Assembly: GCA_027422505.1 (NCBI GenBank)
Contig: JAPQWV010000126.1
Location: 682,001-746,000 of the forward strand
Origin: Craterostigma plantagineum
Lineage: Eukaryota > Streptophyta > Magnoliopsida > Lamiales > Linderniaceae
Direction: 5' to 3'
DNA length: 64,000 nt
Part shown: positions 47,096 through 59,602 of the stretch, one piece after another
Layout: each line of letters starts with the position of its first letter
Position numbering within the stretch: the stretch's first letter is position 1
Position numbers and translations under genes: made by a program
Notes under the pieces: model-generated
The model's database searches: none
The model's input: the letters and a program-made list of their open reading frames with translations, nothing else
Told to the model about the DNA's origin: nothing

Positions 47096-47896
47096 TTTTC
47101 GATCCCCCAGACAGATGAAAACGACGGTGTATATGTACGTGTCTTTGTTTTGGTCATTTCGATGATGCTCATGTTACTACTGTGCATAGGTTGTTGGTGA
47201 TAACTCTCGGCTACTTTTGTGTTTTGCTATTTTGATGTCTTCTTTTGGATTGAATCATATAATCCAATCGAACGCAAGTGAAGGGTGGTTTGACTTCTAA
47301 TTGAGTTCAGAAGAATTCAATTCATTCATCACTAGCTTAGCATGTTTTCTCATGACTATCCGATGGACCCATCAATCCAACGGTTGTTTTAGTAAAATCG
47401 CATCCGTCTTTTACAAAATAGCCTCCCAATCTGAAAATCTTGGCTTAGTGTTTGGTTACATTATCGTGTTAATAATTTTGCTCATGTAAGAACTCATCAT
47501 CTTCAGAGCTCGTTCCGCGACATTGTGGAACTTCCTTTCAGTGGGCCCCACATAAGCAAGTTCAGTCACCCAGTTATAAGTCGACGCGTGTCCATTCAGT
47601 GACGACTTACGCTGACGTCATCATGTCAACGCTTACGATGACGCTTATCATCTACGCATTACGCATATTTCTATTGTCAACGAATGACTATTTGCAGCCC
47701 AAAATTATAGCCCCATTTCGAAAACCCTAAAATTGACGGACATTTCTCCGAATTCCCCAATTTACTCGGATCTTGAAGGAAAAGGAGGAGACAACCTCTA
47801 GGATCCTTCCTATCCGTCCTCTCGTGGAAAACCCTAATTCGTCCCGCCCGTAATTTTATCTGCCCTGACTCTTTCTGTCAAGATAAAGGCGAAGAA
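47096..47896. other. Spacer between the two MATH genes
   Basis: No gene seen. It contains a stretch rich in acg and tgacgt motifs (47580-47670) and the probable leader of MATH-BTB gene 2. Confidence 0.4.
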
Positions 47897-49097
47897 ATGG
47901 GAAGTGTTTACGATGAAACGAGCCCCCAGTCTTCACCTCAGGTCACGACCTCAATCGCAGCAATCGAGACAATCAACGGTTCGCATGATTTCAAAATTAC
48001 GGGTTATTCGTTGGCCAAGGGCATGGGCATAGAAAATACGTACCTTCTGACACGTTCATTGTCGGGGGTTACGCGTGGGCTATATATTTCTACCCTGATG
48101 GAAAGAGCGTGGAGGACAACGCCGCGTACGTGTCGTTGTTTATCGCGTTGGCGAGCGAGGGGACGGACGTTAGGGCTTTGTTTGAGCTGACGCTTTTGGA
48201 TCAGAGTGGGAGGGAGAGGCATAAGGTGCACAGCCATTTTGGGAGGGCATTGGAGAGTGGTCCTTACACACTCAAGTATCGGGGCAGTATGTGGTGGGCT
48301 TCCTCTGACCTAAATTGATGAGCGAATTTATGATAGAATACATTGTCTTCTAGTACTACTATGCAATCATAACTCGTGACATTATTGTGTGCAGTAATGA
48401 ATTTAATATTTTTTTGTCCCCGCATCCTCGTTCCTTGCATGCTGTTGAAGGGTTAAAAGATACTTTCGTAAGATACATGCTTCATTTTGCTGCAGGGGAT
48501 ACAAGCGATTTTTCAAGAGGACTTTGCTTGAAACATCTGATTACTTGAAAGATGATTGCCTCCATGTCCATTGTTGTGTTGGTGTCGTTAGGTCCCACAC
48601 AAAGGTCCTAAGGTTACTCTATTCCATTACCTCCATCGGATATCGGTCAACATTTCGGCCGGTTTGTTGGATAGTGGTGAGGGGACGGACATAAATTTTG
48701 ACGTTGGTGGGGAAATATTTTCAGTCCATAAGTTGGTTCTTGGCGCGCGTTCGCCAGTTTTAGAGCTCAACTATATGGACCGATGAAAGACCAAAATGCC
48801 CAGTGCATAAAAGTTGCAGACGTTGAGGCAACTGTTTTCAAGGTCGGACGACCACCTTCAGTGTCATTCTGCTTTTTCTAGTAATGAGTTCATGTGTGCC
48901 ATGTGTATTGATTTGTCATCTCTTTTCTCATTGCCTTTTTTGGACAATGGAATAAATTTTTCTGCTATGATGTACTGCCAAGACTTGCTTATATGGTATT
49001 TTGTTTCTATTCTTTTCAGGCACTAATTCAATTTATATATTGGGATGAACTTCCTGACCTGGAGGAACTCACTGGATTTAGCTCCAAATTGGCGTCG
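47897..49097 (+). pseudogene. MATH-BTB (BPM) gene, frameshifted and cut off at the repeat boundary
   Basis: BPM proteins are CUL3 E3 ligase adaptors. Exons: 47897-48293 ([42 protein letters not shown]), 48496-48842 (end of MATH, linker [12 protein letters not shown] start [35 protein letters not shown]) and 49020-49097 (ALIQFIYWDELPDLEELTGF). One-base indels break the frame near 48034 (missing G), 48613 (missing T), 48664 (extra T) and 48758 (missing T). The third exon stops in mid-domain at 49097, where ALKBH10B intron 1 begins, so the BTB 3' helices and the C-terminal BACK-like part are lost. Confidence 0.85.
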
Positions 49098-50729
49098 CTC
49101 CCTTTGTATCTTTTTGTATTCCTCCAGCGAACTTTCTGTATCACCTTTCTTTCAGGCAATATGCTTTTTTCTATTTCTTCCTCCTTTCAATAAAGATAGT
49201 TTGGAAGCTGTAGTGGATAATACAACGTCCGATGTTAACTTTGTGCAATATGCTGAACTCAATCAATCTGAACCGCAGGATCTCAAGCGCACACCGTCGG
49301 ATCACATAGCATTATGTTCGAACCACGAAGATTGCGATGCTCGACGTTCCCATATCAAGGCCAAAACGGGATTCGAAGCAATGGAGCGAGTCAATGGACT
49401 AATGGCAAGTCGTCATCTTTTATCTGCCTGAAGAAGTCATTCGATGTTCTTGTAAGAAGAATGAATCACTGCTGTGTTTTGTGAACTTCAGGTGAATGTT
49501 GTCGAAGGGCTGAAGCTGTACGAAGAGGTATTCACAGACCAAGAGCTGTCCAAACTGAACGATCTAGTGAACGAACTCAGAGTTTCTGGTCAGAACGGCG
49601 AACTATCGGGCGAAACCTTCATTCTATATAACCAGCGAACGAGGCGAAACAGAAGAGAGCTGATTCAACTAGGCATTCCCATATTCACTCAAATCAAAGA
49701 AGGCCAAATACAGACGAGAAATCTCATGAAGGTACTGACTTCCTACTTAAAATTCTGTAGCCGTTCATCTTCTTGCATCTCATCTGATGAATGTAAGAAC
49801 ATAGGCTGTATCGAACCAATTCATCCTCTCTCCGAGCCTTAGTCGATCATCTGTGTCAGTGGGATTTGATCTCCGAGGGCAGTAGACCAAATGGCTGCAT
49901 GATCAACTTCTTCGACGAGGTATTATTGCAACAGTCAATCTTTCGAAGAATGCAAACGTTCTTGAATTCTTCGTCGTCTTACTTTTTTCCTTTTCGACAG
50001 GGCGAGTTTTCCCAGCGTTCTTGAAGCCGCCCCACTTGGATCAGCCCATTTCCACTCTTCTCCTCGACGATTGCAAATGGCTTTCGGCCACTCTTTTTCA
50101 ATGATCGCAGGGGAAACTACAGAGGGCCTCTAATGCTTTCTTTCAAGAAAGGGTATGGACCATTCTTACCTAATCTCAGTTCTTACATGTTCAAGACTGA
50201 GTTTTTATTTTTTCTAATGTCAGGTCTTTTCTAGTCATGGAGGGTAATAGCTGTAGCACGGCGAGGCACGCCATGAGCTCATCTTCGAACAAGAGGGTAA
50301 GCATCACTTTCTTCAGAGTCCGGCCGGAGGTGGGAGCTGACGACTCGTCACCGCCGGGCGAGAACCGTTCGTCCACGGCGGTGCCTAATTTAGGGCTGCC
50401 ACCTAACGGTCGGAATCTGTACCCGGCGGCGAGTGCGTGCGACGTGGTTCCCAATTGGGGAGGTTTGGTGGCGGGTCCGCCCTTGTTCGTGCTGGCACCG
50501 GTGGTTGCTCCTCCGATGGTCGCGGCCGTACATGAGGCTGTTCATAACGGCGGCGGTGGGACTGGGGTTTTCTTGCCGAGGAGCGTCGGAGCTCGGAAGC
50601 CCGCCAGGCAAGTGCCACCTCGTGCTCGGAGGTTGGGGCTGCGTCTATGGGCGAATTTCTCCGGCGGCGGAGGCGTGTACTATGCCTCAGAAAGATTCTG
50701 ATGGTTCGCAAGAGATAAAGCAAAGATAG
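49098..50729 (+). pseudogene. ALKBH10B, copy 2, lacking exon 1
   Basis: Starts in intron 1. Exon 2 is 49279-49404 (2 bases shorter than in copy 1), exon 3 49492-49731, exon 4 from about 49804, exon 5 about 49999-50153 and exon 6 from about 50224 to the stop near 50729. Exon 1 (about 146 codons) is absent. It shares the GC intron donor at 49405. Indels against copy 1 occur in exon 2 (near 49285), exon 4 (one C missing near 49828), exon 5 (near 50016 and 50088) and exon 6 (one T extra near 50656, changing the tail). At the site where copy 1 has lost a T, this copy keeps it (GCC TTA). Catalytic motifs HLDQP and KRVSITFFRVR are readable. Confidence 0.88.
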
Positions 50730-51174
50730 AAAAGCTTTGAGTTTGTGCTCTGTTTTTTCAATTACATGGAATTGTTGTTCTTTTTTTTTTTTTTTTTTTT
50801 TAGACAACAATTTTCTGACATATTAATCAATATTGATCAAATTAGCATCATCATTTTCATGGTTCATTGTACAGTTCTCCGTGTTTTTGGTATAATCCGA
50901 GAATCATTATCAATGGATAAGAGATTCTTTCTAGCTAGTTTATGCTTAGCTTTTGACTGCAAGAGACGATGGCCAACGCATAAATATCAATCAAAATGCT
51001 TCACTTCACCAAAAGCAACATGTCACTTTGTGCTTTTGTTTTTCTCTCTCAGCAATCCCACCAACAAAGCATAGTATCTCATCGATGGAGAAAGCCTCCT
51101 TGATAAACAGTATTTTTCTTTATTTTATTTACGATTCTTGAACAGTTTATAAGCTAAAGAGAGGAGATTCAAAG

Positions 51175-51496
51175 ATGAGTGGCATCTATAGGAGGCTTGT
51201 GAACATGTTTTTCGGTATAATGGGCTGCACAGATCCTCATGTCGGGCTTCATGCGAAGTGCCTGTCGAAGATAACCACTCGAAAGAGAATCGACAAGTCA
51301 AACGCATACGACTCAGAGATTACGATTGATTTCAGACATGGAACGCTTCGAAGAATGTCAGATTCATGGAAATGAAGGCAAAGCAGATGAGAAGCTGAGA
51401 CCTTCTTCACGGAGGAGGTTGATATCAGACATAGACAAGAATGTGATGCTTACATTCAGAGGAGGAAGAGCCATGAACAAAAACTACAGCTTTTGA
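51175..51496 (+). pseudogene. Small uncharacterised gene, copy 2 (frameshifted)
   Basis: Inverted copy of the 109-codon gene at 27164-27493. It keeps the start MSGIYRRLVNMFFGIMGC and the end NKNYSF, but several small indels (near 51240, 51285, 51345 and later) shift the frame in between. Confidence 0.7.
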
Positions 51497-52394
51497 TCAT
51501 TAGAAAAACAAACCTTTTTCTTTTTTTTTTTTTCTTCAAGGTCTGTCATTTTCATTGATCTTACATCTTGATGATTTCTTACAAGATTGTTTCTTTATTT
51601 CTTATTGAATTCCTGTACAATTCATTTAAGATACATATATATATCAAATAATCAATACACTACAATACTGCAGAAACAGCAAATTAATATCCTCGGTAAA
51701 GGCCATTTTTTCTTGTTCCAGGCTCGAGTTTCATCTAGTATTCCACGCGTCTGTGTGGTTTATATTTAGGAATAGCAGTTTGTATGCTGCAGATACGTGA
51801 AATACGAGATGAAGCACGACGACGGATCAAATTTGTAATCAGGATTTTCGTAAAACGATATATGTATCCATTGTTGTTTTATAATGGGATTTGAAGCTTT
51901 GTTCGCCTTTGTTTAAATAGGCGGGGACGTGGATTTTAAATGGATCGAAGGACGATATGAATGCTGGGAATTTCTGGTACCTAACTCTTAAGATACCGAC
52001 AACCTAAAGTAAGAAATGGACAACGGCGTCGAAAAATTCAAAATTTAATGACGCTGACTTCGTATCCAACGAAGTCGGGTTATTACCACATTTATCGGTC
52101 GGAAAATCGACCCATGATGCCTGTGAAAAACCATGCAACATCTAAGTTAAACTCATTAAACATGTATGTTGATACTGTTCTGTATTATTCTGAAACCTCT
52201 GTGGTATCAAAAAAGATGATATTTTCATCACCATTCCTCTCCCATTTTGTCCCTCTTTGTTCCTTTTTGTACTAGATTGCTTTGGGAATGGCTAAGGTAT
52301 TTCTGTAGATGGATGTGAAAGAAGATCATCACAGATTAAGGCTGGGAATCTTACAGATGATTTCGAACCTAAGCTTAGGCATGTAAGGTGAGGC

Positions 52395-52948
52395 CAAGGT
52401 TCTGAAACCGTTTTTCGAATCGGACCGAAATTTAGTGGTTTAAGGTTTAGTGGTTACCGGTATAAACCGGAATCAACCGGAGTCGAACCGGTAGCTATAA
52501 ATATATAAAATATATCTTATGCAATAATTAAGCAAATAACATAGATTTATGTACATGTTTTTTTTAAACTTTACCAAATAGACATTTTATAAATTAGGGG
52601 TCAAATTATTAAGTTAATTGTGTTGGTGGTTAAAAATTAATATACATGGTTGATATAACTGAATCTTTAAACTTGGGTCAATTATAAACAAAATATTGAA
52701 TTTTGAAAATAAATATACTTTGTGGCTGTTGAGGATTGAACCAAGACATTTGGGTAAAAAGCCCAACACGACACCATTGGACCAAGCAATTAATATGCTG
52801 ATTTTCTTTATTTCTGGAATTTATTCTGTTTTCGTTATTTTTCTTTTTTTTTTTAAAGTAAAGCTAACCGGACCGGAACCGAACCGAAAACCGACCGATT
52901 CACCGATTTCCGGTCGGAACCGCCGGTCCGGTCCGGTTTCAAAACCTG
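52395..52948. mobile_element. Non-autonomous hAT-type element, copy 2
   Basis: Inverted counterpart of 25672-26249, 24 bases shorter through small deletions (for example ccggtttcaaaacctg against ccggttttcaaaaccctg). The tRNA-like block is retained on the minus strand near 52735-52800. Confidence 0.8.
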
Positions 52949-53580
52949 AGTCAGGCATGTATATTATTACAGTGCCTTTTTTTCGGAAGGATATTACAGT
53001 GACATTATTAATAGGCATGTAGTATATTTAATAGTACCATGTATTAACATACCACTCTGGCGGGCGGACTTCGGGCCTCGGGCCATTTGACCCTCGACAT
53101 GGTACCTCAATTGCCAAGATGACTTGCTTTATATGATTAACTTGCTAATCAAGAATGACAAGAATTTTAATCAGACACATCCATTAAAATCTAGAGTCGC
53201 GTGTAATATATTGTAGAGTATATATGTATATATGTGTAGTATAAGCCGTGTCATTCTGAGTCCACAAGTAGAACGGAAAAGAAACGTAAAAGAAAAAGGT
53301 AAAAGAAAAAAGCGCAAGAAATTTTTCGTTTCCAAGTCAAACTTTCCAAAAAATAAGTAACAAGGCACAAATTCGGAACTAATCATGCGAGCGATTCGCA
53401 ACCGTTTGTTGTATGATCGAGGGGAGAGGTGAGAGCCCAACATGTCGGAAGTTGCTTCTCAGCACAAGGGAGTAGAATCCCAAGTTGCCGTTGAGCGAAG
53501 GAGAAGACATCGAAGAAGATAGGGAACAAAAAAAGGAAGAAAATTGATTTATTTATTGAAGTTAAGCTTATCGGATAACG

Positions 53581-56500
53581 ATGAGGAAAAGCAAGGTTAG
53601 AAACAGCAAGTTGTTGCCTAACTCGCTACGGATTATCTCGTCTTGCATCAAAACGGCGTCGACGAATGCCACCAACGCCGTTCGCTCCGCTAGTGCGTCG
53701 GTCGCGGCGTCGATCTCCGCCGGGGACGATCGGAAGGAGCAGGTTGGTGTTGTGAATATTTAGCTTTTTTTTTCTTGGAGCTTGTTTCCTTTAGAGGGTA
53801 GCTTAGTTTTTGGTGCTGGGTTTTGTCTATTGTTGCCTGATTTGATTCTGTTGCAGTGGAAATGGATTGAATTATTGTGAGCTCATAGTTATTGAAACTG
53901 TCGTTTTTGGTTGGCAAAGGTTGAAGTTGGCTGAGATTTCTTAGTTGAGAACTGAATATTAAGATCTGTCGAGCTAGCTGGACTTCCCTTTCGTGATTGA
54001 ATAGTAGTTAAATGTCCAAGTTATGCATTACTTCCTTTGTGATTATACTGTTATTGAAAGCTAAGCGCTTTGAATCTTCTCTCTATATTTGGTATATTTC
54101 TAGGTTGGAGTCTTGTAAAGATATGGTAGTTAAAGTCTTTGTGATTTGCTGCCATTGGTTACTCGAAAATGCACCACTGGGCTTTGTTCATTCAAAACGT
54201 GTTGTAGAATAGTACTCTGTTTTAGTACGTCACTTTCGTCATCATACATAAAACGCTTTTTTTCTCCGATCAGGTTTTGTGGGCTGGATTCGACAAATTA
54301 GAGATCAATTCAACTTCCTTTAGACGTGTCCTATTACTCGGCTATTCGAAGGGGTTTCAAGTATTTGACGTTGAAGATGCTAATGGATTAAGCGAGCTTG
54401 TCTCCAAGCGCGATGGACCAGTTACTTTCCTACAGATGCTTCCATCGCCGGCAAACTCTTCGGAGGCTGGAAAGTTCCAATCAGCACAGCCTCTAATGGT
54501 AGTTGTCGGCGGGACTGAAGATGAAAGGATACCTCCTTCCATTGTGCTGGAACTAGGCCTAGCAAACATGGTTCTACAGAATCGAGCATCTTCAGTCCTC
54601 CAACTTCTGTTAGATTTCACTCGATGAAGTCGAATGAGTATGTAAAGGTCATCGAATTCAAGTCTGCTGTTCTAATGGTTAGGTGCAGCCCAAGAATCGT
54701 TGCAGTTGGACTCGAAGAACAAGTGAGTGGTCAAATCGTTCGGTTCATTCGTTTATGCTAAAGAAAAAGAAAGCTAAATCAATGGTTTGTTTCTTTACAG
54801 ATATACTGCTTTGACACGCTGAATATTGAGAAGAAATTTGTAGTCGTCACATATCCCGTCCCTCGAGTAGGAGAGCAGGGCTCACTTGAAATTAATACGG
54901 GCTACGGTCCTATGGGTGTGGGCCCGAGGTGGTTGGCTTACTCTCCTAATCGACCATTAATGGTGAACACAAATAGGGTAAGTTCGATGAGCCTTGCCTC
55001 TAGCTTTAGTCCCTCTTCATCTCCAGCGGCAGCTCGACGATGGCTCGTTATGCCATGGAATCGAGCAAACAGTTAGCTGCAGGTTTTCTCACGTTGGGTG
55101 AAATGGGATACAAGAAATTACACAAGCACTACGACTTTCTCGCCGAAAGTCCCACATCGCCGGGGTGGAATTCTGTGAAGAAAGCTTTGTCTGACCCCGA
55201 AAATGCTGGAGTGGTAAGTGAAAACTGCCCACTGCTTTACCACTTTTTTATCACGAAAAATGTTTTAGTTGAAACTCTAGTTTTAGGTTACTGTGTTAAC
55301 TATCCTATGGCAGGTTGCAGTTAAGGATATTGTTTGCTCGGAGGTTATTGCACAGTTCAGAGCTCATACAAGTCCAATTTCTGCGTTGTGTTTTGATCCA
55401 TCTGGGACCCTTTTGGTCACTGCCTCTGTTCATGGAAATAACATAAATATATTCCACATCATGCCTTGTCATTCGTGTAGTAGAGGATCGAGTAATTTTA
55501 CTGACTGGAGTAATACTTATGCTCATCTCTACAAGCTACACCGTGGAATTACCAGCGCTGTAAGGGACTATTTTCTTTACTCTTAGTAGTTGGATTATAT
55601 TTTCTGAAGCCTTGTCTTCATTTGTTCGTCAGGTCATCCAAGATATCTGTTTTAGTCATTACTTTCAATGGATTGCGATTGTATCCTCTAAAGGAACTTG
55701 CCATCTTTTCACACTTGGGGGAGACAATAGCTATCAAAACTTAAATCTTGCAAATCTTCCTTGGTGGCCTACTTCGCGACATTCTTTGCCTCCAATTCCT
55801 TGCACGCTCACCGCAGTTGCAAGGATAAGAGCCAACGACTCGGGACTGATTAATTCGGTGAGCAACGCTGCTGCTTCAATGGCGGGTAAATTGTGGGTCC
55901 CATCGGGGCTATAGCTGCAGTTTTTCACAATTCTAGCACTTTGAATACGCGCGATGGAAGTTTGCGTGGCAATGCGATTGAGCATATATTGGTTTACACG
56001 CCCTCGGGCTTTGTTGTTCAGCACGAGATTCTATTACCAACTGGGCTTGAAACCAAGGAGAACGAAGCCCAGTCTTTGTCGACCCGACAAAACGAGGAGT
56101 TGAAAGTGAAAGTTAATCCTTTGCAGTGGTGGGATGTGTGCAGAAGATTGGATAACGTTGAGAGGGAGGAGTCTATTTTCGGTAGCATCAAGAACATTGA
56201 GGCCGATGAAGATTCTAAGTCAGTTTTCTTACAGGAGAATGCAAGTTCTCGAGGGAAGAAACACAATAATAATGATTCGATGAAGTCTCAGGACAGAACG
56301 CACTTGTATCTGTCCAATGCTGAAGTGCAAGTAAACTCATGCAGATTTCCCTTATGGAAAAAATCAAACGTATGCCTTCTTTCTCTGTCCCTTTCTATGT
56401 ATTGTGGAAATGCAAGTGTAGCTATAACGTGTAATTTTATCTTAGGTATGCTTCCATGTTATGGAATCTCCAACTGCGAAACATCTCTTAGGAGGGGAGC

Positions 56501-57312
56501 TTGAAATCGAGGCAGCTTCCTCGCGTGAAATAGAAATTAAACACAAAGATTTATTGCCTATTTTCGACCAATTTCCCAGCGCCAGATCTGTTCGTAACGA
56601 GGTAAGATATTCAGCTGCTTCCACTAATGGTTTTCAAGCTAGAGAAAAGACCAGCGAAGCAAGTTTCATCTTTCATTCCAATCCACCATCGTTCAGCTCT
56701 ACAGAAAGTTCTGAAGGAGGTAAATCTTTCCACCCTATTGCTAGACTTTACTATCGTATAAATCAAGAACCGCAGTAGATGTTGATCTTCCTTTCTTTGA
56801 TTCCTCTTCTTGAAGAAAACTCAATTATTTTAATTTTTTCAGGATTGTCTGGACGAATGGAGAATCTGCTTGATATCGATCACGTGAATATCAAGAAAAC
56901 GCCCCCTTGTACAAACAACGAAAACAATTTTATCGTTAGTAGTAACGCTAATATGAGTAGGTCATGCTCATCTGCCGACGTGATTCAGCCCATGAATGAT
57001 GAGAATACCACTATTGGCTCAGCCACTGATCATGGAGCTGATAATCCCGTGGATTTTCCCCAGTTGTTCGAGGAAGGTTACTGTAATAATGCAGAGCTCA
57101 ATCTCAGTCCTAACGAAACTGCCAACGATGTTGACACAGATACCAACTGTAGTAACCATGACGATGAGAAACCTGAAGAAGAAGAAGAAGATGGATTGGT
57201 GGGATGTTTGATTTAGAAGAAGGTAAGCACCCCTAACTTTGAGTCAAGTTTCTAAAGCATTTTCTGCTTGAGTTAGCTCAAAATCCAACCTTTATCTTCC
57301 CTTGCAGGTTAA
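53581..57312 (+). pseudogene. ATG18 (g/h type), copy 2, with four frameshifts
   Basis: Same eight-exon structure as 21284-25029, inverted. Against copy 1 it has lost one base at each of four coding sites: near 54532 (CCC to CC), 55023 (CCC to CC), 55906 (G5 to G4) and 57190 (GG to G). It also has several real substitutions, giving SK(R/S)DGPV, L(N/S)IEKKF, T(P/A)PC and IV(S/N)SNAN differences. LHRG is retained at the PI3P site. All four losses lie in homopolymers, so this may be an intact second copy or allele. Confidence 0.85.
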
Positions 57313-59510
57313 TAGCTTGATGGGATGATAATAGATATGATTTATTTGGTTTCAAAGGATGTGAGCTTAATGTGCTTTCGTTTCTTTGCTTGGTTTTATT
57401 ACACTGTGCATATGAATTCGAACCATTCTTTTTTTTTTTTTTTTGTGAATATGTAAAGCATCTGTGTCTGGGAAAAAGCTTGATGTAATTAACGATGTAC
57501 AGTTTGCCTTGTGTTTAAATCTGTGTAACAGCTTCTAACCTGTGATCCAACATAGTTTGTGACCAAAATAAACATATATATTCTTGTATTAATAGTTTTG
57601 TCTTCCATGGAAATAAAGATTCTCAGTAATGTGTCTTTACTGTGAGCAGAGCACTTCTCTTTTTGCCTTAGCGTGCACTGCGTGAAGGTGAAGAAGAGTG
57701 CCACTCAATCGACCTTTTACAGCTATACACATGATTCATTCTTTACTTTATAATACATACATTTTTGGAGCAATGTTTTTTTTTTTATTTTTATTTGTTG
57801 CCATAACATATCTCTTTTATATTCCTTTCTCGGGTCTCTTGTGGAGAAGAAAAGAAAGGTAGGTTAATCATAAATGAGAAATGCGAGGTTGCCATTTTGT
57901 GTGCAAGCAATGTATGTTTCTCTATGTATCTCACATTTGTCCCTATTGAAATTTTGAGAAGCTAAAACATAGATAGATAGATATATAGATAGGGGCCACG
58001 TTATGATTTAGAGCTGTATGATAGAGACATACACCAAATTTTTGAATGAGCATGCAAACATTAACATTCCTCTACTATAAAATAATTATACACATATATA
58101 ATGCTTTAGTGAGGCTTGTGCTCAACATTTAAAGCACCACCTTATTTTTTTTTGGCTGTCAAATAGATATCCCAAATTGTTAATCTCAACTACGATTAAG
58201 AACGATCCGTCAATATGTAGCAATTTTAGTCGATATATACGACGAATGCCAATCAATTCAAGTGAATTGAACTTATCACTTTAGGTAGAGATATCATGAC
58301 ATACTATGCTTTTTAAGCTATTTTCCTTATTTTTTGAGGCCTCATGCATGTACGATTCTCTTTTTTTTTTTTCAACCATAATTGCTTTTATTATTACATG
58401 TGAACTAAGATGGAAAAACTAAGCCTTTGGCATGTAATTATGGATATGGGAAGTTGGGTTGCAAGTGGTTGGTTGTATGGGTTTGGTGCAATGAAACACA
58501 TTTACCAGTGCAATTATTCATTGATAGCTACACTACATTTGAGAACAATGATATATATATATATATATATATAATGATGTATCGATCTAGCCGAGCGTGA
58601 TCAAAAGAATTGAATATATTTCATTAATTGCTCGATTATTTCTGGAATTCATATCATAGAAGCTCCCTCTTTCTGCATATTATTTATTAAATGTTCATAA
58701 TGTACTGCACAAAGCCTATAGCCTACGAAATTATACAATAGTGATGGTGCCCAATTTTTATTTATTTAATTTTATTATTTTGGCTGGGATATCATTAGAA
58801 ATTAATATTGAACAAGTACATCGAGGTATTATTGCTTCTTGGTTGTGTATTCATGAAGTGACCCAAAATTGTAAATTGTCTTTCAATTCAAGATTCGAAC
58901 AACCGTAGTAGTAAGAAAATGCAAAGCCAATAAAAGCATTAATACAATAGGGTTCGAGTTAGTACTTAATATAATCATAAAATTGAGACACTTTTAATAA
59001 TTAATGACTTATAAAGCGCAAACTAGCCTACCCACGTGGCATCTGTGGGCCCATTTATCCAAGACAAGTCTTAGTCACGATCTCCTCCATCCTCCAAATT
59101 CGAGTCAAGAAGTAAAGAAAAAGCCTTTGACATATAAAAACATAAAAGATTGGAAAGAAGCAAACCGTCACGTGGAACCGCTAATTTGACGACGTGTCAC
59201 TCCGAGCCTAAGCCTCGGTCTACACTCCACGTAGGCACGGACAACCGTTTGACCACCCAAACCTCCTCGTAATAAACAAATTAAGAAAAAGAAAAGACCC
59301 AAATCTCTAAACAACGTTAATAAACCACTTCTTTCTCACAACACAACTCTCTCGCTCGCCGTCACCCCTTCACACTCAAAACACACACACACACACACAC
59401 TTCTCCTCTCTTCTTCAACAAGCCACCAAAATGTACGATGCTGTCTTTCTTGTGAAGCCACCAACTCATTGATGCTGACAACTCCATTAGAAGTAGAACT
59501 TCAGCCATCC
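57313..59510. other. Intergenic region between ATG18 and LRR (right arm)
   Basis: Mirror of 19050-21283 with small indels. It includes a T tract near 57428-57443, an AT tract near 58553-58573 and an AC tract near 59385-59400. No gene seen. Confidence 0.6.
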
Positions 59511-59530
59511 CTTTATATATATATATATAC
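59511..59530 (+). promoter_or_regulatory. TATA element of LRR copy 2
   Basis: ctttatatatatatatata lies about 80 bases before the start codon at 59603, followed by a GA-repeat leader (59571-59594). It mirrors 19030-19049. Confidence 0.55.
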
Positions 59531-59602
59531 TCTTCCTTCACCCATTAAACTACGCACACTGAACTCAGAAAAGAGAGAGAGAGAGAGAGAGAGAAAAACA
59601 CC

